A stretch of 64,000 bases of DNA from Vibrio mediterranei. Lineage in GTDB: Bacteria; Pseudomonadota; Gammaproteobacteria; Enterobacterales; Vibrionaceae. The stretch is taken from positions 336,382 through 400,381 of the forward strand of contig NZ_FLLQ01000006.1 in assembly GCF_900088415.1 (NCBI RefSeq). Reading direction: 5' to 3'. Every line of letters begins with the position of its first letter. Position 1 is the stretch's first letter. Under the pieces are notes generated by a model that was not told where the DNA came from, searched no databases, and saw nothing but the letters and a program-made list of their open reading frames with translations. Positions 44,201-59,200 of the stretch are shown piece by piece. A program made the position numbers and the translations under genes.

Positions 44201-47200
44201 ATGGCTGACAACAACGAAAACAACCCTCTCAATGATGCGGTCGAACAAGTAGAAACTGGTAATGATGGTACGGAACAGCAGCAGGCACAGCAGAACCAAC
44301 AAAACACAATTGCAACTACGATAGCTACTGGGGCCGATGCTGCTGATGCCGCAGACGATGCTAACCAGGCAATGCAAGACGACCCTAGTGGAGCGGGTGC
44401 GTCAAGCGAAGGCGATGATACCGGTGGTGCGCAATCTGCCCAGCCTGTAGATAGTGAAGCCGCCTCTTCGGAAGGCACTCAGTCAGGAGTGGTCGATAGT
44501 CAGATGACCGATAGTGGCGCTTCTGCTGATGCAGGATCTGGTGGTGCTGGTGGAGCAGGTGCTGGTGCGCAAAGTGTGGGTGGACAAAGCTCAGAAGGTT
44601 CCGATGGCGGTAGTGATGCTGAAGGGCAAACTCAACAAGCTTCTAGCGCACCACAAGCCGCTGCCGCTTCACCTGCTGAAGATGCTGGCGAAGGGGATGA
44701 TTTTGATACGCAAACTGATAGCGAAACGTTCGAGGTTAACGTTCTTGATGAAGACGAGCAAGCCAATCTAGATCAAGAACGATTGGATGACGACTTTGAC
44801 TCGGAAACAACAGAACAAACGTTCGAAATTCAAGTCGAAGATGTAAACGATGAAGCCGAAGTTGAGGATGTTGCTTATACAATACAAGAGGATGGCTCTC
44901 TAACGTTTACTGACGCCCAATTATTAGCAGGCGCAAGCGATGTCGACGGCGATGATCTTACGGTAGCCGATGTCAGTTACACTGGTACTGATGGTGTGTT
45001 TACCGATAACGGTGATGGTACCTATACTTTTTCTCCAAATGAACACTTCAATGGTGAAGTGGATTTAAGTTTCTCTGTCAGCGATGGAACTACAACTATT
45101 GAAGCCAATATTGATGTAACTGTCGAAGCCGTTAACGATCTACCTGTCGCGGGATCAACGACTTACTCAGTTAACGAAGATGGCATTATCACAATTAGCG
45201 ATGACCAGTTGTTAGCTAATTCAAGCGATGTTGAAGGAGACGTTTCCGTCAGCGACGTCTCTTACTCTGGTACCGATGGCATCTTCACCGATAATGGTGA
45301 TGGTACTTACAGCTTCGCTCCAAACGAAAACTTCAACGGTAATGTCAGCCTAGATGTCGTTGTAGTGGATGAAGAGGGAGCAACAGCTGAAACTACAGCA
45401 GGTATTGATGTCATTGCAGTGAACGACGCACCAGTCTCAGGTGACCTGGCTTACTCAGTTGACGAAGATGGTTCAATTACTCTGACTCAAGACCAACTAT
45501 TGTCTCAAGCATCAGATGTAGATGGAGATGATCTGACTGCCGCTAACTTAAGCGCGGGCGATAACGCAACCGTCACTGCTAATGAAGATGGTTCATTCAC
45601 CATTACGCCAGACGTGGACTTCAATGGTGATATTGACCTTAGCTTCGATATCTCTGATGGTACCGACACCATCGTTGCAAACGCTGACCTCACGGTCAAT
45701 CCAGTGAATGACGCTGCGGTTGTAGAAGACGTGGGTTACACCATCCAAGAAGATGGTTCGTTAACCTTCACGGATGAGCAGCTTCTAGTGGGTGCGTCAG
45801 ATATTGATGGAGACGACCTGTCAGTTGCTGATGTGAGCTACTCAGGCACCGAAGGTGTGTTCACAGATAACGGTGACGGCACCTATACCTTCGCGCCAAA
45901 CGAGAACTTTAATGGTGAAGTGGACCTAAGCTTCTCAGTGAGCGATGGCACGACCACCACAGAAGCCAATATTGATGTCACTGTAGAGTCTGTTAATGAC
46001 ATTCCTGTTGCAGGTTCTACGACTTATTCTGTACAAGAAGACAACTCAATTACCATAACTGACGAGCAGTTATTGGCTAACAGTTCAGATGTTGAGGGTG
46101 ATCTTTCAGTTCAGGATGTCTCTTACTCAGGTACTGATGGTGTCTTTGCTGACAACGGTGATGGTACCTATACTTTCTCGCCAAACGAGAACTTCTCGGG
46201 TGAAGTTAGTTTCGATGTGGTTGTGGCAGATGAAGACGGAGCAACCGCAGAGATAAGTGCTGGTTTAACCGTTATCGAGGTCAACGACCCACCAATTGCA
46301 GGACCAACGTCTTACACCATTGATGAAGACAGCGTACTGACATTCAGTGAATCTCAAGTCCTTGCCAATGCATCTGACATAGAAGGCGATGTATCGCTAG
46401 TGGGTATCAGCTACGATGGACCGCACGGTATCTTCTCCGTCAATGGTGATGGTACCTGTAGCTTTGCTCCAAATGAAAACTTCAATGGCGAAGTTCAGTT
46501 GAACGTCACCATTCAAGATGAAGGTGGCGCCACTGTTGATACGGTCATTAACGTAGATGTGCTTCCAATTAACGATGCACCAGTCTCTGGTGACCTCGCA
46601 TACAGCGTAGATGAAGATGGCAGTGTGACATTGTCACAAGAGCAACTTCTGTCTCAAGCAAGTGATGTGGACGGTGATGATCTCACTGCGGCTAACCTAA
46701 GCGCAGGTGACAATGCAACGGTAACTGCAAATGAAGATGGCTCATTCACCATCACGCCAGATGCAGACTTCAATGGCGACATTGACCTCAGCTTCGACAT
46801 CTCAGATGGCACAGACACCATCGTCGCGAATGCAGACCTCACGGTCAATCCAGTGAATGACGCTGCGGTTGTAGAAGATGTGGATTACACCATCCAAGAA
46901 GATGGTTCGTTAACCTTCACGGATGAACAGCTTCTAGCTGGCGCATCAGATATTGACGGGGATGATCTGTCTGTTGCCAACGTGAGCTACTCAGGAACAG
47001 AAGGTGTGTTTACCGACAACGGTGATGGTACTTATACCTTCGCGCCAAATGAAAACTTTAATGGTGACGTGGATTTGAGCTTCTCAGTAAGCGACGGTAC
47101 AACAACCACAGAAGCCAACATTGATGTGACTGTTGAGTCCGTCAATGACATTCCAGTAGCCGGTTCAACCACATACTCAGTCGATGAAGATGGCATTATC

Positions 47201-50200
47201 ACTATCTCCGATGTTCAGCTTCTAGCGAACAGCTCAGATGTGGAAGGCGAAGTCGCGGTTGATGATGTGTCTTACTCAGGCACAGACGGTATCTTCACTG
47301 ACAACGGTGACGGTACTTACAGCTTCGCGCCAAACGAAAACTTCAACGGAAACGTATCGTTAGATGTCACAGTTGTCGATGAGGACGGCGCAACCGCTGA
47401 AACAACGGCAGGCATAGACGTTATTGCCGTAAATGATGCACCGGTCTCTGGTACCGTCGCGTACTCGGTTGACGAAGACGGCTCAATCACGCTAAACCAA
47501 GAACAGCTTCTTGCTCAAGCCTCAGATGTAGATGGAGACGCTTTAACGGCGTCCAATCTAAGTGTGAGTGAAGATGCTACGGTAATAGATAATGGTGATG
47601 GTACCTTTACCATTACTCCAGATGCTAACTTCAATGGAGAAATTGATCTCAACTTCGATATCTCAGATGGTACAGAGACTATTGTTGCAACGGGTGGTTT
47701 AACCGTTAACCCAGTCAACGATGCTCCTGAAGTATCGGGCATTGTCGCTCAGGTAGATGAAGATAACAGTATCACCATCACTCAAGAACAATTGTTGGCG
47801 AATGCGTCAGATATCGACGGCGACGATCTAGTTGCCAGTGATCTGCAATTGTTTGGTACTGAGGCAGAAATCGTTCAGAACGAGGATGGCTCGTTCACTA
47901 TCACCCCAGAGGAAAACTTCAATGGTGAGTTAGACTTCACTTACACCGTTTCTGATGGTGAAGAGAATGTTGTAACGACGTTAGATCTTACGGTCAATCC
48001 AGTGAATGACGCACCTGATGCTGGGGATGAAATTTACATTCAAGCGGAAGAAGATCAAACCGTTGGCGTAAGTATGCGTGAAGAGCCAGCGATTCGTCTC
48101 GACCAACAACCTGAATTCGGTATTGTTCAAGCAAACATTGAAGATGAGTGGGTTACTCTGGAAGTTGGCCAAGAAGTTTCTCCAGACACTGAGATTCGCT
48201 TTGTTCCAGATGAGACTGCGGTAACTGATTCTACGTCAACGACGCAACTCGGTACCTTCGATGACAACGCTAAAGTCAGCGACTGGGGTGATGAAGTTGA
48301 TTCTCATACTCGCCAATTTACCGATGGTGACTTAACCGTTACCACACAAAGTACTGATGGTCCGCTTGGCGCTTGGAATGGCAATACCCATATCGGTCAT
48401 GGTATTGGGGATACCGACAGGCAAGGCCTAAGTGGTGATGAGCAACTTGTCGTTACGGTAGAAGGTCAGGATATAAACGAAATCAGCTTCAATCTAGATG
48501 GTCTAGGTGGCTGGTTTATGGAAGAGTCTAGACACTTCACTGAGGTCGAGATCCGCGCGTTTGATACGGATGGAAATCTCATAGATTCAGAAACTTACCA
48601 CAAAGATGATCGTAATAGCTATGAGCACGAATATACGCTAACGACTGATGAACCTGTGGCTCGTTTCGAACTTGGCACTATTCAAGGTAACGGTACTTAC
48701 GTCGTTCAAAACATGTCTGTTTCTCAGACACTACCTGACGATGTGGTATTTACATCTATCGGTATAGACGGTACTGAAGTTACGGAAACTATTGGTTTGA
48801 ATGTTCGTGAGGGCGATCAAGAGATCGATCTAACAGCCGACCTACCAGCCGTAACTACGGTAGAAGAAGGAGCAGATGGCTTCGCTTCTATTGTCATTAC
48901 CGAAGAACAGTTATTGGCACAAGCTAGCGATATCGACAGTGATGAGCTCGATATCATCAATTTAGCTCTCGAAGATGACAATGCAACCTTAACCGACAAT
49001 GGTGATGGCACTTGGACAGTTACACCAAACGAGAACTTCTCTGGTGATATTGACCTAACGTATCAAGTCACCGACGGCGAGTTGGTTGACGATAATACTA
49101 TCCACATCAACTTCGCAGAAGTAAACGATGCGCCAGTGGTATCAGGCCCAGTTATCCTAAGTACCGAAGAAGACAACTCCATCACATTTACCGATGAAGA
49201 TCTGCTTGCGAATGCTTCAGATATCGAAGGTGATGAGTTAAGCATCTACAACGTTAGCTACAACGGGGATAGTGGTGAGTTATCCGATAACGGAGATGGT
49301 ACTTACACATTCGTTCCAAATGAAAATTTCAATGGCGATGTGGATCTCAGCTTTGGTGTGAGTGATGGTGAGGACGTCACTATGAACCAAATTGATTTAG
49401 CAGTGATTCCAGTGAACGACGTTCCTGTTCCTGGTGCTCCGCTGAATTTAGATATGTTGAACGATGGCACCATCACAATTAGTACATCGAGCTTGTTAAG
49501 CGGTGCGACTGATGTTGATGGAGACATCCTACATGTTGAGAACCTTGTCCTAACCAATCAATTGGACGGCACACTGGTTGATAATGGCGACAATACCTTC
49601 AGCTTCACACCATCTGAAGGCTTTACTGGCAATGTCTCATTGTCGTTTGATATCAGTGATGGCCAAGCATCGGCGCCAAGCTCACTGAATATTGATGTCG
49701 TTGACTCCAACGTTGGTCCAGAAGTAACAGGCCCACTATCAGCTACGGTAGAAGAAGATGGCACCATCACCATAACTCAAGAAGAACTCCTTGCTAATGC
49801 GAGTGACCTTGATGGAGATGATCTCACCGCAGTTAACCTAAGCACGAATGACGAGAACGCCACCATTGTTCAAAATGAGGATGGTAGTTTCACTATCACC
49901 CCAAGTGAAGACTTCTATGGCGATATCGACTTCACTTATGATGTTACAGACGGAATCGCTACGGTAGGTACCGAGTTAGACTTAACCGTAACGCCTGTAA
50001 ACGATGCACCTGATGTACCCGATTTATCATTCAATGTCTTGGAAGATGAATCGATTATTGTCACAGCAGAAGAATTGCTTGCCCAAGCAACAGACGTTGA
50101 GGGTGATGATCTAACCGTCGTCAACGTTAACTCTGATGACCCAAATGTATCGGTAACAGATAATGGTGATGGTACTTATACCTTAACGCCAGCGCCTGAT

Positions 50201-53200
50201 TATAGTGGTAGTGCAGGTCTTACGTTTGATGTTAGTGACGGTACCGATACGGTTACCGCAGACATCGCGTTGAAAGTTCAATTTGTTAATGATGCGCCTG
50301 AAGCTGAGCCAGTCGTCGCGGAAATGGATGAAGATGGCGTTATCTTGGTTACACAAGATATGCTTCTTGAGAATGCGACTGACAGAGATGGTGACTTCTT
50401 AGTTGCAGAAAACCTTGAGACTAACGACCCGAACGCAACGATCGTCAATAACGGCGATGGTACGTTTAGTGTTACGCCGTCACAAGATTTCAATGGCGAT
50501 ATCGTGTTTAGCTACAACGTCTCTGACGGTGAGCTAGATACAAGCAGCGAGCTTACACTGACGGTTAATCCAGTCAATGACGCACCAGACGTTGCTCCGC
50601 TTAACGTTGAAATTCAGGAAGACAATACATTCGTCTTCACGGAAGAGCAGCTTCTTGCCCAAGCGACGGACGTCGAAGGTGATGAGCTGAGTATTACCGA
50701 TGTGAGTTACAGCGGTGATGAAGGATCTCTCGTCGATAATGGAGATGGCACATACACCTTTACGCCGGAAGAGCACTTTAGCGGCAATCTAGATATTGGC
50801 TTTACCGTTTCAGATGGTGAAGCTGAAGTCGCCCAAACTATCGGTGTGAGTGTCGAAGCGGTTGCCGATGCACCAGACTTAGAAGTGACCACTGGTGATG
50901 GTGACGCCGTCACAGATGAGGCTATTGTTGTCGAGCCTGGTAGCACCACCGAACTAAACATCGGTGCAGCGCTTGTAGACCAAGACTTGTCTGAGACACT
51001 AACGCTGGAAGTAGGTGGATTACCAGAAGGTACTGTGATTCGCTATGACAACGAAGGAGTACTCGACGAGCAAGCTGGCGGTATTACCAGTTATGAAACC
51101 ACGGATATTACTGTCACTTTCGAAGGTGAAGGCGCTGGATTCCAAAATACGGCGGGTTACTACACGGTCGATGAAGATGGCAATATTACCGATGTAAACA
51201 TTGGGTTTGAGAACGCATCCCAAGTTGGTTCCGGTGGCGACTTGATTCCTGGCCAATCGTCAATCACATTTGAAGTCGAAGAAGGTGAAAGCTTCAACCT
51301 GTTCGTTATTCCGAATGGCTTCAATCGTAATGACTTCGATTCGATGCAAGATGGAACCTTTATGTTCCGTGATGCAGACGGAAATCCGGCTACCATTGAT
51401 TCTGTTGACCCGCAACTGGTTCATATTGACCCAGATGGCAATGAAACTGTCATACAAAGTCAATTTGGAGACTCAGTATTCCACGGCGGTACGAATACTA
51501 ATCTGAATCAAGATGGAATAGAGCATACCAGAACAACACTAAATGATGATGGCGAGATAGTTTACGGTATCGAAGATCTCTACGGAGGCGGAGATCGTGA
51601 TTATGATGATTTCACGTTTACTGTAGACGTCGGTGAAACCAACAGCCAAATCTTACAAGGTGAGATCGTTGTTGGTGAAGATGGCACAGCCGTGCTTCCA
51701 ACGCTGGTCATTGATCAAAACATCGAAATTACCTTCCCTGAGGACTACACTGGCTCCACTGCGTTAGAGATCAAAGCGACCGCAACAGAGCTTTCTAACG
51801 ACGATGAAGCGAGTACGATTCAAGTCGTTAACTTTGAAGTTGACCACGCGCCTGAATCAGACTCAGTCTCTGCACAAGTCGACGAAGATGGCTCAATCAC
51901 CATTACTCAAGAGCAGCTACTGGCGAACGCCACCGACCTCGATGGCGATGCACTAACTGCACTTAACTTGAGTACTGAAGATGAAAACGTCACTGTTGTA
52001 GATAATGGCGATGGGACATTCACTATCACGCCTGACGCAGACTTCAATGGTGATGTAAACTTCAGCTTCGATGTCAGTGATGGCGACCAGATCGTATCGA
52101 CAAATCTAGACTTAACCGTTAATCCTGTGAACGACGCGGCAGTGGTTGAAGATGTCGGCTATACCATTCAAGAAGATGGTTCATTAACCTTTACTGATGA
52201 GCAGCTATTAGCCGGCGCCTCAGACATTGATGGCGATGACTTGTCTGTCGCCAATGTGAGTTACTCAGGCACGGAAGGCGTGTTTACCGATAATGGTAAC
52301 GGCACTTATACTTTCGCGCCAAATGAGAACTTCAATGGTGAAGTGGATTTGAGCTTCTCAGTAAGCGATGGAACCACCACGACTGAAGCGAACGTCGATG
52401 TTACCGTAGAGTCTGTCAACGATATTCCAGTTGCAGGTTCAACTGCGTACTCGGTTGATGAAGATGGCATCATCACAATCTCAGATGATCAACTTCTTGC
52501 GAACAGCTCAGATGTTGAAAGTGAGGTCGCGGTTGACGATGTCTCTTATTCAGGCACAGACGGTATCTTCACTGATAACGGTGATGGTACATACAGTTTC
52601 GCACCAAATGAAAACTTCAACGGCAATGTATCGCTTGATGTAACCGTAGTAGATGAAGATGGTGCAACGGCCGAAACAACAGCTGGCATCGACGTCATCG
52701 CTGTTAATGATGTGCCAGTCTCTGGTGATTTAGCATACAGCGTCAATGAAGACGGCTCGATTACGCTTACCCAAGATCAGCTATTGTCTCAAGCAAGTGA
52801 CGTTGAAGGAGATGACCTTACTGCTCTAGATGTGACTGCAGCAAACAATGCTACCGTTGTTGCCAATGATGACGGTTCATTCACTATCACGCCAGAAGCG
52901 GATTTCTATGGTGATATCGACCTAACGTTCTCTGTCACTGATGGTACAGACTCAACCGTTGCTAATATCGACTTGACTGTTAATCCAGTTAACGATGCAG
53001 CGGCGATTGTTGAAGATGTGGCTTACACCATGGAAGAAGATGGCTCGCTCACCTTTACTGACGAGCAGTTGCTCGCCAATGCTACCGATGTAGATGGTGA
53101 TGACCTCAGCGTTGAATCCGTCACATACAATGGCGCAGAAGGGGTATTTACAGATAACGGTGATGGTACTTATACCTTTGCTCCAAACGAGAACTTTAGT

Positions 53201-56200
53201 GGTGAAGTTGATCTCTTGTTTGAAGTATCTGATGGCACGGAAATCACCCCAGCGAATATTGATATCACAGTAACTGAAGTCAATGACTTACCAGTCGCTG
53301 GTTCAACAACTTATAGTGTTGACGAAGATAACATTCTTACGTTCACCAACGAGCAGTTGCTCGCCAACAGCTCGGATGTCGAAGGTGATGTCGCGGTCTC
53401 TGACGTTTCGTACTCAGGTACAGACGGTATCTTTACCGACAATGGTGATGGCACATATAGCTTCGCGCCAAATGAAAACTTCAACGGTGAGGTCTCGATT
53501 GACGTTACTGTTGTGGATGAACAAGGTGCGACAGCAGAGACAACTGCAGGCGTAGAAGTCATTGCAATGAATGATGCACCAGTCTCTGGTGACTTGGCGT
53601 ACAGCGTTGACGAAGATGGTTCTATCACACTGACTCAAGAACAACTGCTGTCTCAAGCTTCAGATGTAGACGGCGATGATTTGACTGCGGCTAACTTAAG
53701 CGCAGGCGATAATGCGACAGTGACTGCCAACGAAGATGGCTCATTCACCATTACTCCAGATGCTGATTTTAATGGCGACATTGATTTAAGCTTCGATATC
53801 TCCGATGGTACCGACACCATTGTTGCGAACGCTGACCTTACAGTGAACCCAGTAAATGACGCAGCGGTTGTGGAAGATGTTGGCTACACCATCCAAGAAG
53901 ACGGCTCGTTGACCTTTACGGATGAACAGCTACTCGCTGGCGCGTCAGATATTGATGGCGACGATTTGTCTGTTGCTGATGTCAGCTACTCGGGCACAGA
54001 AGGTGTGTTCACTGACAACGGTGATGGTACCTATACCTTCGCACCAAACGAGAACTTCAATGGTGAAGTTGATTTAAGCTTCTCTGTCAGTGATGGCACG
54101 ACCACCACTGAAGCGGATATTGACGTGACGGTTGAGTCGGTCAATGACATTCCTGTTGCTGGCTCTACTACATACTCAGTAGATGAAGATGGCATTATTA
54201 CCATCTCAGACGAACAGCTTCTCGCCAACAGCTCTGACATTGAGGGCGAAGTGGCCGTTGATGATGTTTCGTACTCAGGCACTGACGGTATCTTCACGGA
54301 CAACGGCGACGGCACTTACAGCTTCGCACCAAATGAAAACTTCAACGGCAATGTATCGCTTGATGTAACCATTGTTGATGAAGATGGCGCAACAGCGGGT
54401 ACCACTGCGGGTATCGATGTCATTGCGGTTAATGACGCACCAGTCTCAGGTGACTTAGCTTACTCTGTTGATGAAGATGGTTCGATTACGCTGACGCAAG
54501 AGCAACTACTGTCTCAAGCAAGTGATGTCGAGGGTGATGACCTTACTGCAGCGAACTTGTCAGCGGGTGACAACGCGGCAGTTACAGCCAACGAAGATGG
54601 CTCATTCACCATCACACCAGATGCAGACTTCAATGGCGACATTGACTTAAGCTTCGATATCTCTGACGGCACCGACACTATAGTGGCTAATGCCGACCTA
54701 ACGGTTAACCCAGTGAACGACGCCGCGGTTGTGGAAGATGTTGGCTACACCATCCAAGAAGATGGTTCACTGACATTTACTGACGAGCAACTTCTGGCAG
54801 GTGCATCAGACATTGATGGTGATGACCTCTCTGTTGCGGATGTGTCGTACACAGGCACTGATGGCGTATTCACCGATAACGGTGACGGCACGTATACCTT
54901 TGCTCCGAACGAAAACTTCAACGGTGATGTTGATCTTAAGTTCTCTGTTAGCGATGGCACAACGACAACAGAGGCCAACATTGATGTCTCAGTCGAATCT
55001 GTTAATGACATTCCCGTAGCAGGCTCTACCTCATACTCCGTGAATGAAGATGGCGTGATTACCATTTCAGATGATCAGTTGCTTGCCAATAGTTCTGATG
55101 TTGAAGGGGACGTGAGTGTCAGTGATGTGTCTTACTCTGGCACAGATGGTATCTTCACGGACAATGGTGACGGTACCTACAGCTTCGCACCAAATGAAAA
55201 CTTCAACGGCAACGTTTCATTAGATGTTGTGGTCGCTGATGAAGACGGCGCTACAGCGGATACCACAGCCGGTATCGAGGTTATTGCAGTCAATGATGCG
55301 CCTGTATCAGGTGATCTTGCATATAACATCAACGAAGACGGTTCGATTACGTTAACCCAAGAGCAGTTGTTGTCTCAGGCTACAGATGTGGATGGTGATG
55401 AACTCACTGCTGCTAACTTGTCTGCTGGCGATAACGCGACCGTGGTTGATAATGGTGACGGTACCTTTACGGTAACACCAGAGGCCAACTTTAACGGTAA
55501 CATCGACCTAAGCTTTGATATCTCGGATGGCACAGAAACCATTGTTGCTAATGCTGATCTATCGGTCAATCCAGTCAACGATCTTCCAACTACTTCAGAT
55601 GTTTACGCTAATGTTGATGAAGACAACACCATTACGATTACTCAAGAGCAATTGCTTGCCAATGCGGCTGATATCGAGGGGGATGCACTAACTGCAGACA
55701 GCTTGGTAGCTGACAATGCAACCATTATTGACAATGGCGATGGTACTTTCTCCATCACGCCAGATGAGAACTTCAATGGTTACATCGATGTGGCCTATAG
55801 CATCAGTGATGGTGACACTCCAATTGCAGCTAACCTCGGCTTAACAGTAGATCCTGTTAATGATGCGCCAATTGTGTCCGCTGATGTAGCCATTACGATT
55901 GAGGAAGATGGCTCTTATACCATCACTCAAGAGGAGCTATTGCAGTTTGCTACTGACATTGAAGATGATGACATGACAGCCATCATCGGAGAGCAGGGCG
56001 ATGATACAACAGTGACAGGTACGGTTCTTGATGCTGAAAGCAGCAACCCCGTTTCAGGTGCGGAGGTCACTCTGACCGATGGAGCAGGTAACAGCTACAC
56101 AACCGTAACTGATGATTCTGGTAATTACTCGGTCAGTGGCTCGATTGTCAACGAAGGTACGGTAACAATTGAGCAAGAGGGTTCAATTACTACTAGCTTT

Positions 56201-59200
56201 GTAGTACCAGCGGGAGAAGAGACCAACGGTGGCGTCACAGCAATATCTGAAGTCCTAGATGATGCAGATATGCGTGTGGTTGTAACTTGGGGCGATGAAC
56301 CTCGAGATCTTGATAACCATCTGTGGTTATACGACCAAGACTCAGGGCAAGAACTTGATCATATCTACTATCAGGATATGAGTTACAACCAAGGAGGTGG
56401 AGACCGAGTCACCCAAGATGTCGATGACGTAAATGGGAATGGACCAGAAACTATTACTATTCCAAACTACGAAGACATGAACATGCACTATTCAGTTCAC
56501 AATTACAGTGGTCGTAGTTGGGACGTAGATGGTGTTGAAGAAGTTCAGGTTCAAATCTTTGTTGGTGATACGCTGATTCAATCATTCACTCCAGACTTAC
56601 CTGATAATCCGCAAGGCGATCACTGGCATGTATTTGACATCGTCGATGGCGTGATAGTGCCGAGCCAAGATGTCAGCACGGTCACTAACTTTGAGCTACC
56701 AACGTCCGAAGAAGCCGCTGCGGCCGACAATGGCATTGATATCTCAGAAATCGTAGCCGGTGATACCGAAGAAACAGGCTCTGGCGAAGAAACTGACATT
56801 AATGAACCGAGCATCGGTGATATCGCTATTGAAAACGCGCTCATCACAGACAATGGCGATGGTACCTATACCATCACGCCGGAAGAAAACTTTAACGGTG
56901 AGTTCTCAATCAGCTACAACGTTGACGATGGAAATGGTGGCGTTACCCCAGCGGAACTTGATGTTACTGTGACTGCTGTAAATGACTTGTCTGTCATTTA
57001 CGACCACGACTACACCATTAATGAAGATGGCTCACTAACCTTTACTGACGAACAGCTACTCGCTGGCGCAACTGACATCGACGGCGACGATTTAACTGTC
57101 GAGTCAGTCAACTATGAGGGAGCCGATGGTGTCTTTACTGACAACGGAGATAGTACTTACACGTTCGCGCCAAATGAAAACTTCAATGGCAACGTTGATC
57201 TTACCTACGACGTAAGTGATGGAACGGATACTGTCTCGGCCAATATCGATGTCCAAGTGGTGCCAATCAACGATGTTCCAGTAGCCGGAGCAACAAGCTA
57301 TAGTGTCGATGAAGATGGCAGCATCACCATCAGCGACGCACAGTTGCTTGCCAACAGCTCTGATGTCGAAGGTGATGTTGCTGTCGATAGTGTCACCTAT
57401 ACCGGTACTGATGGTGTGTTCACCGACAATGGTGACGGCACCTATACCTTCTCACCAAATGAGAACTTCAATGGGGATGTAAGCCTCAATGTTACGGTTG
57501 TCGATGAAGAGGGAGCGACAGCGGATACAACGGCTGGTATCGATGTCATCTCAGTGAACGACTTACCGGTTGCAGGAGCGACGACTTATAGTGTTGACGA
57601 AGACAACATCATCACCATTACCAGTGACCAGCTGCTAGCTAATAGCTCGGATATAGAGGGTGAGGTGGCTGTTGAAGATGTCTCTTACTCTGGTACAGAC
57701 GGCATACTTACCGACAACGGTGATGGCACGTTCAGCTTCGCTCCAAATGAGAACTTCAATGGCAATGTCAGTCTTGATGTCACTGTTGTCGATGAGGATG
57801 GTGCGACAGCGGATACCACGGCAAGCATTGACGTTATTGCAGTCAACGATGCACCAGTATCTGGTGATTTGGCCTATAGCGTCGATGAAGACGGCTCTAT
57901 TACATTGTCTCAAGAACAACTTCTAGCTCAAGCTAGCGATGTTGAAGGCGATGAGCTTGAAGCAGCAAATCTAACTGCAGGTGATAACGCTACGGTAACG
58001 GCTAATGACGATGGTTCATTCACCATCACACCTGATGTGGACTTCAATGGCGACATTGATCTAAGCTTCGACATCTCTGATGGCACCGACACCATCGTCG
58101 CAAACGCTGACCTCACTGTAAATCCAGTGAATGACGCTACAGTTGTGGAAGATGTGGGTTACACCATCCAAGAGGATGGCTCATTGACCTTCACTGATGA
58201 GCAGCTTCTTGCGGGTGCGTCAGATATTGATGGTGATGACCTATCAGTTGCTGATGTAAGTTACTCAGGCACCGAAGGGGTGTTCACCGACAATGGTGAC
58301 GGCACCTATACCTTTGCACCAAATGAGAACTTCAACGGAGAAGTGGATCTAAGCTTCTCTGTAAGCGATGGCACGACTACGACAGAAGCCAATATTGATG
58401 TGACGGTTGAGTCTGTTAATGACATTCCTGTTGCAGGTTCTACGACTTATTCAGTACAAGAAGACAACTCGATTACCATAACTGACGAGCAGTTATTGGC
58501 TAACAGTTCAGATGTTGAGGGTGATGTTTCCGTTCAGGATGTCTCTTACTCAGGTACTGATGGTGTCTTTTCTGACAATGGTGATGGTACCTATACCTTC
58601 TCTCCAAACGAGAACTTCTCTGGTGAAGTTAGCTTTGATGTAGTTGTAGCAGATGAAGATGGAGCAACCGCAGAAACAAGCGCTGGTTTAAGCGTTATCG
58701 AGGTCAACGACCCACCAATTGCAGGACCAACGTCTTACACCATTGATGAAGACAGCGTACTGACCTTCAGTGAGTCTCAAGTCCTTGCCAATGCATCTGA
58801 TATCGAAGGCGATGTATCTCTAGTAGGTATCAGCTATGACGGTCCACACGGTATCTTCTCCGTCAATGGTGATGGCACTTGTAGCTTTGCGCCAAATGAA
58901 AACTTCAATGGCGAAGTTCAGTTGAACGTTACCATTCAAGATGAAGATGGTGCCACGGATGATACGGTCATTAACGTAGATGTGCTTCCAATTAACGATG
59001 CTCCAGTCTCTGGTGACCTCGCATACAGCGTAGATGAAGATGGTAGTGTGACATTGTCACAAGAACAATTACTATCACAAGCGTCGGATGTGGAAGGTGA
59101 TGACCTCACGGCTGCGAACTTATCTGCAGGTGACAATGCTACAGTCACTGCTAATGAAGATGGTTCATTCACCATTAAGCCTGACGCGGACTTCAATGGT

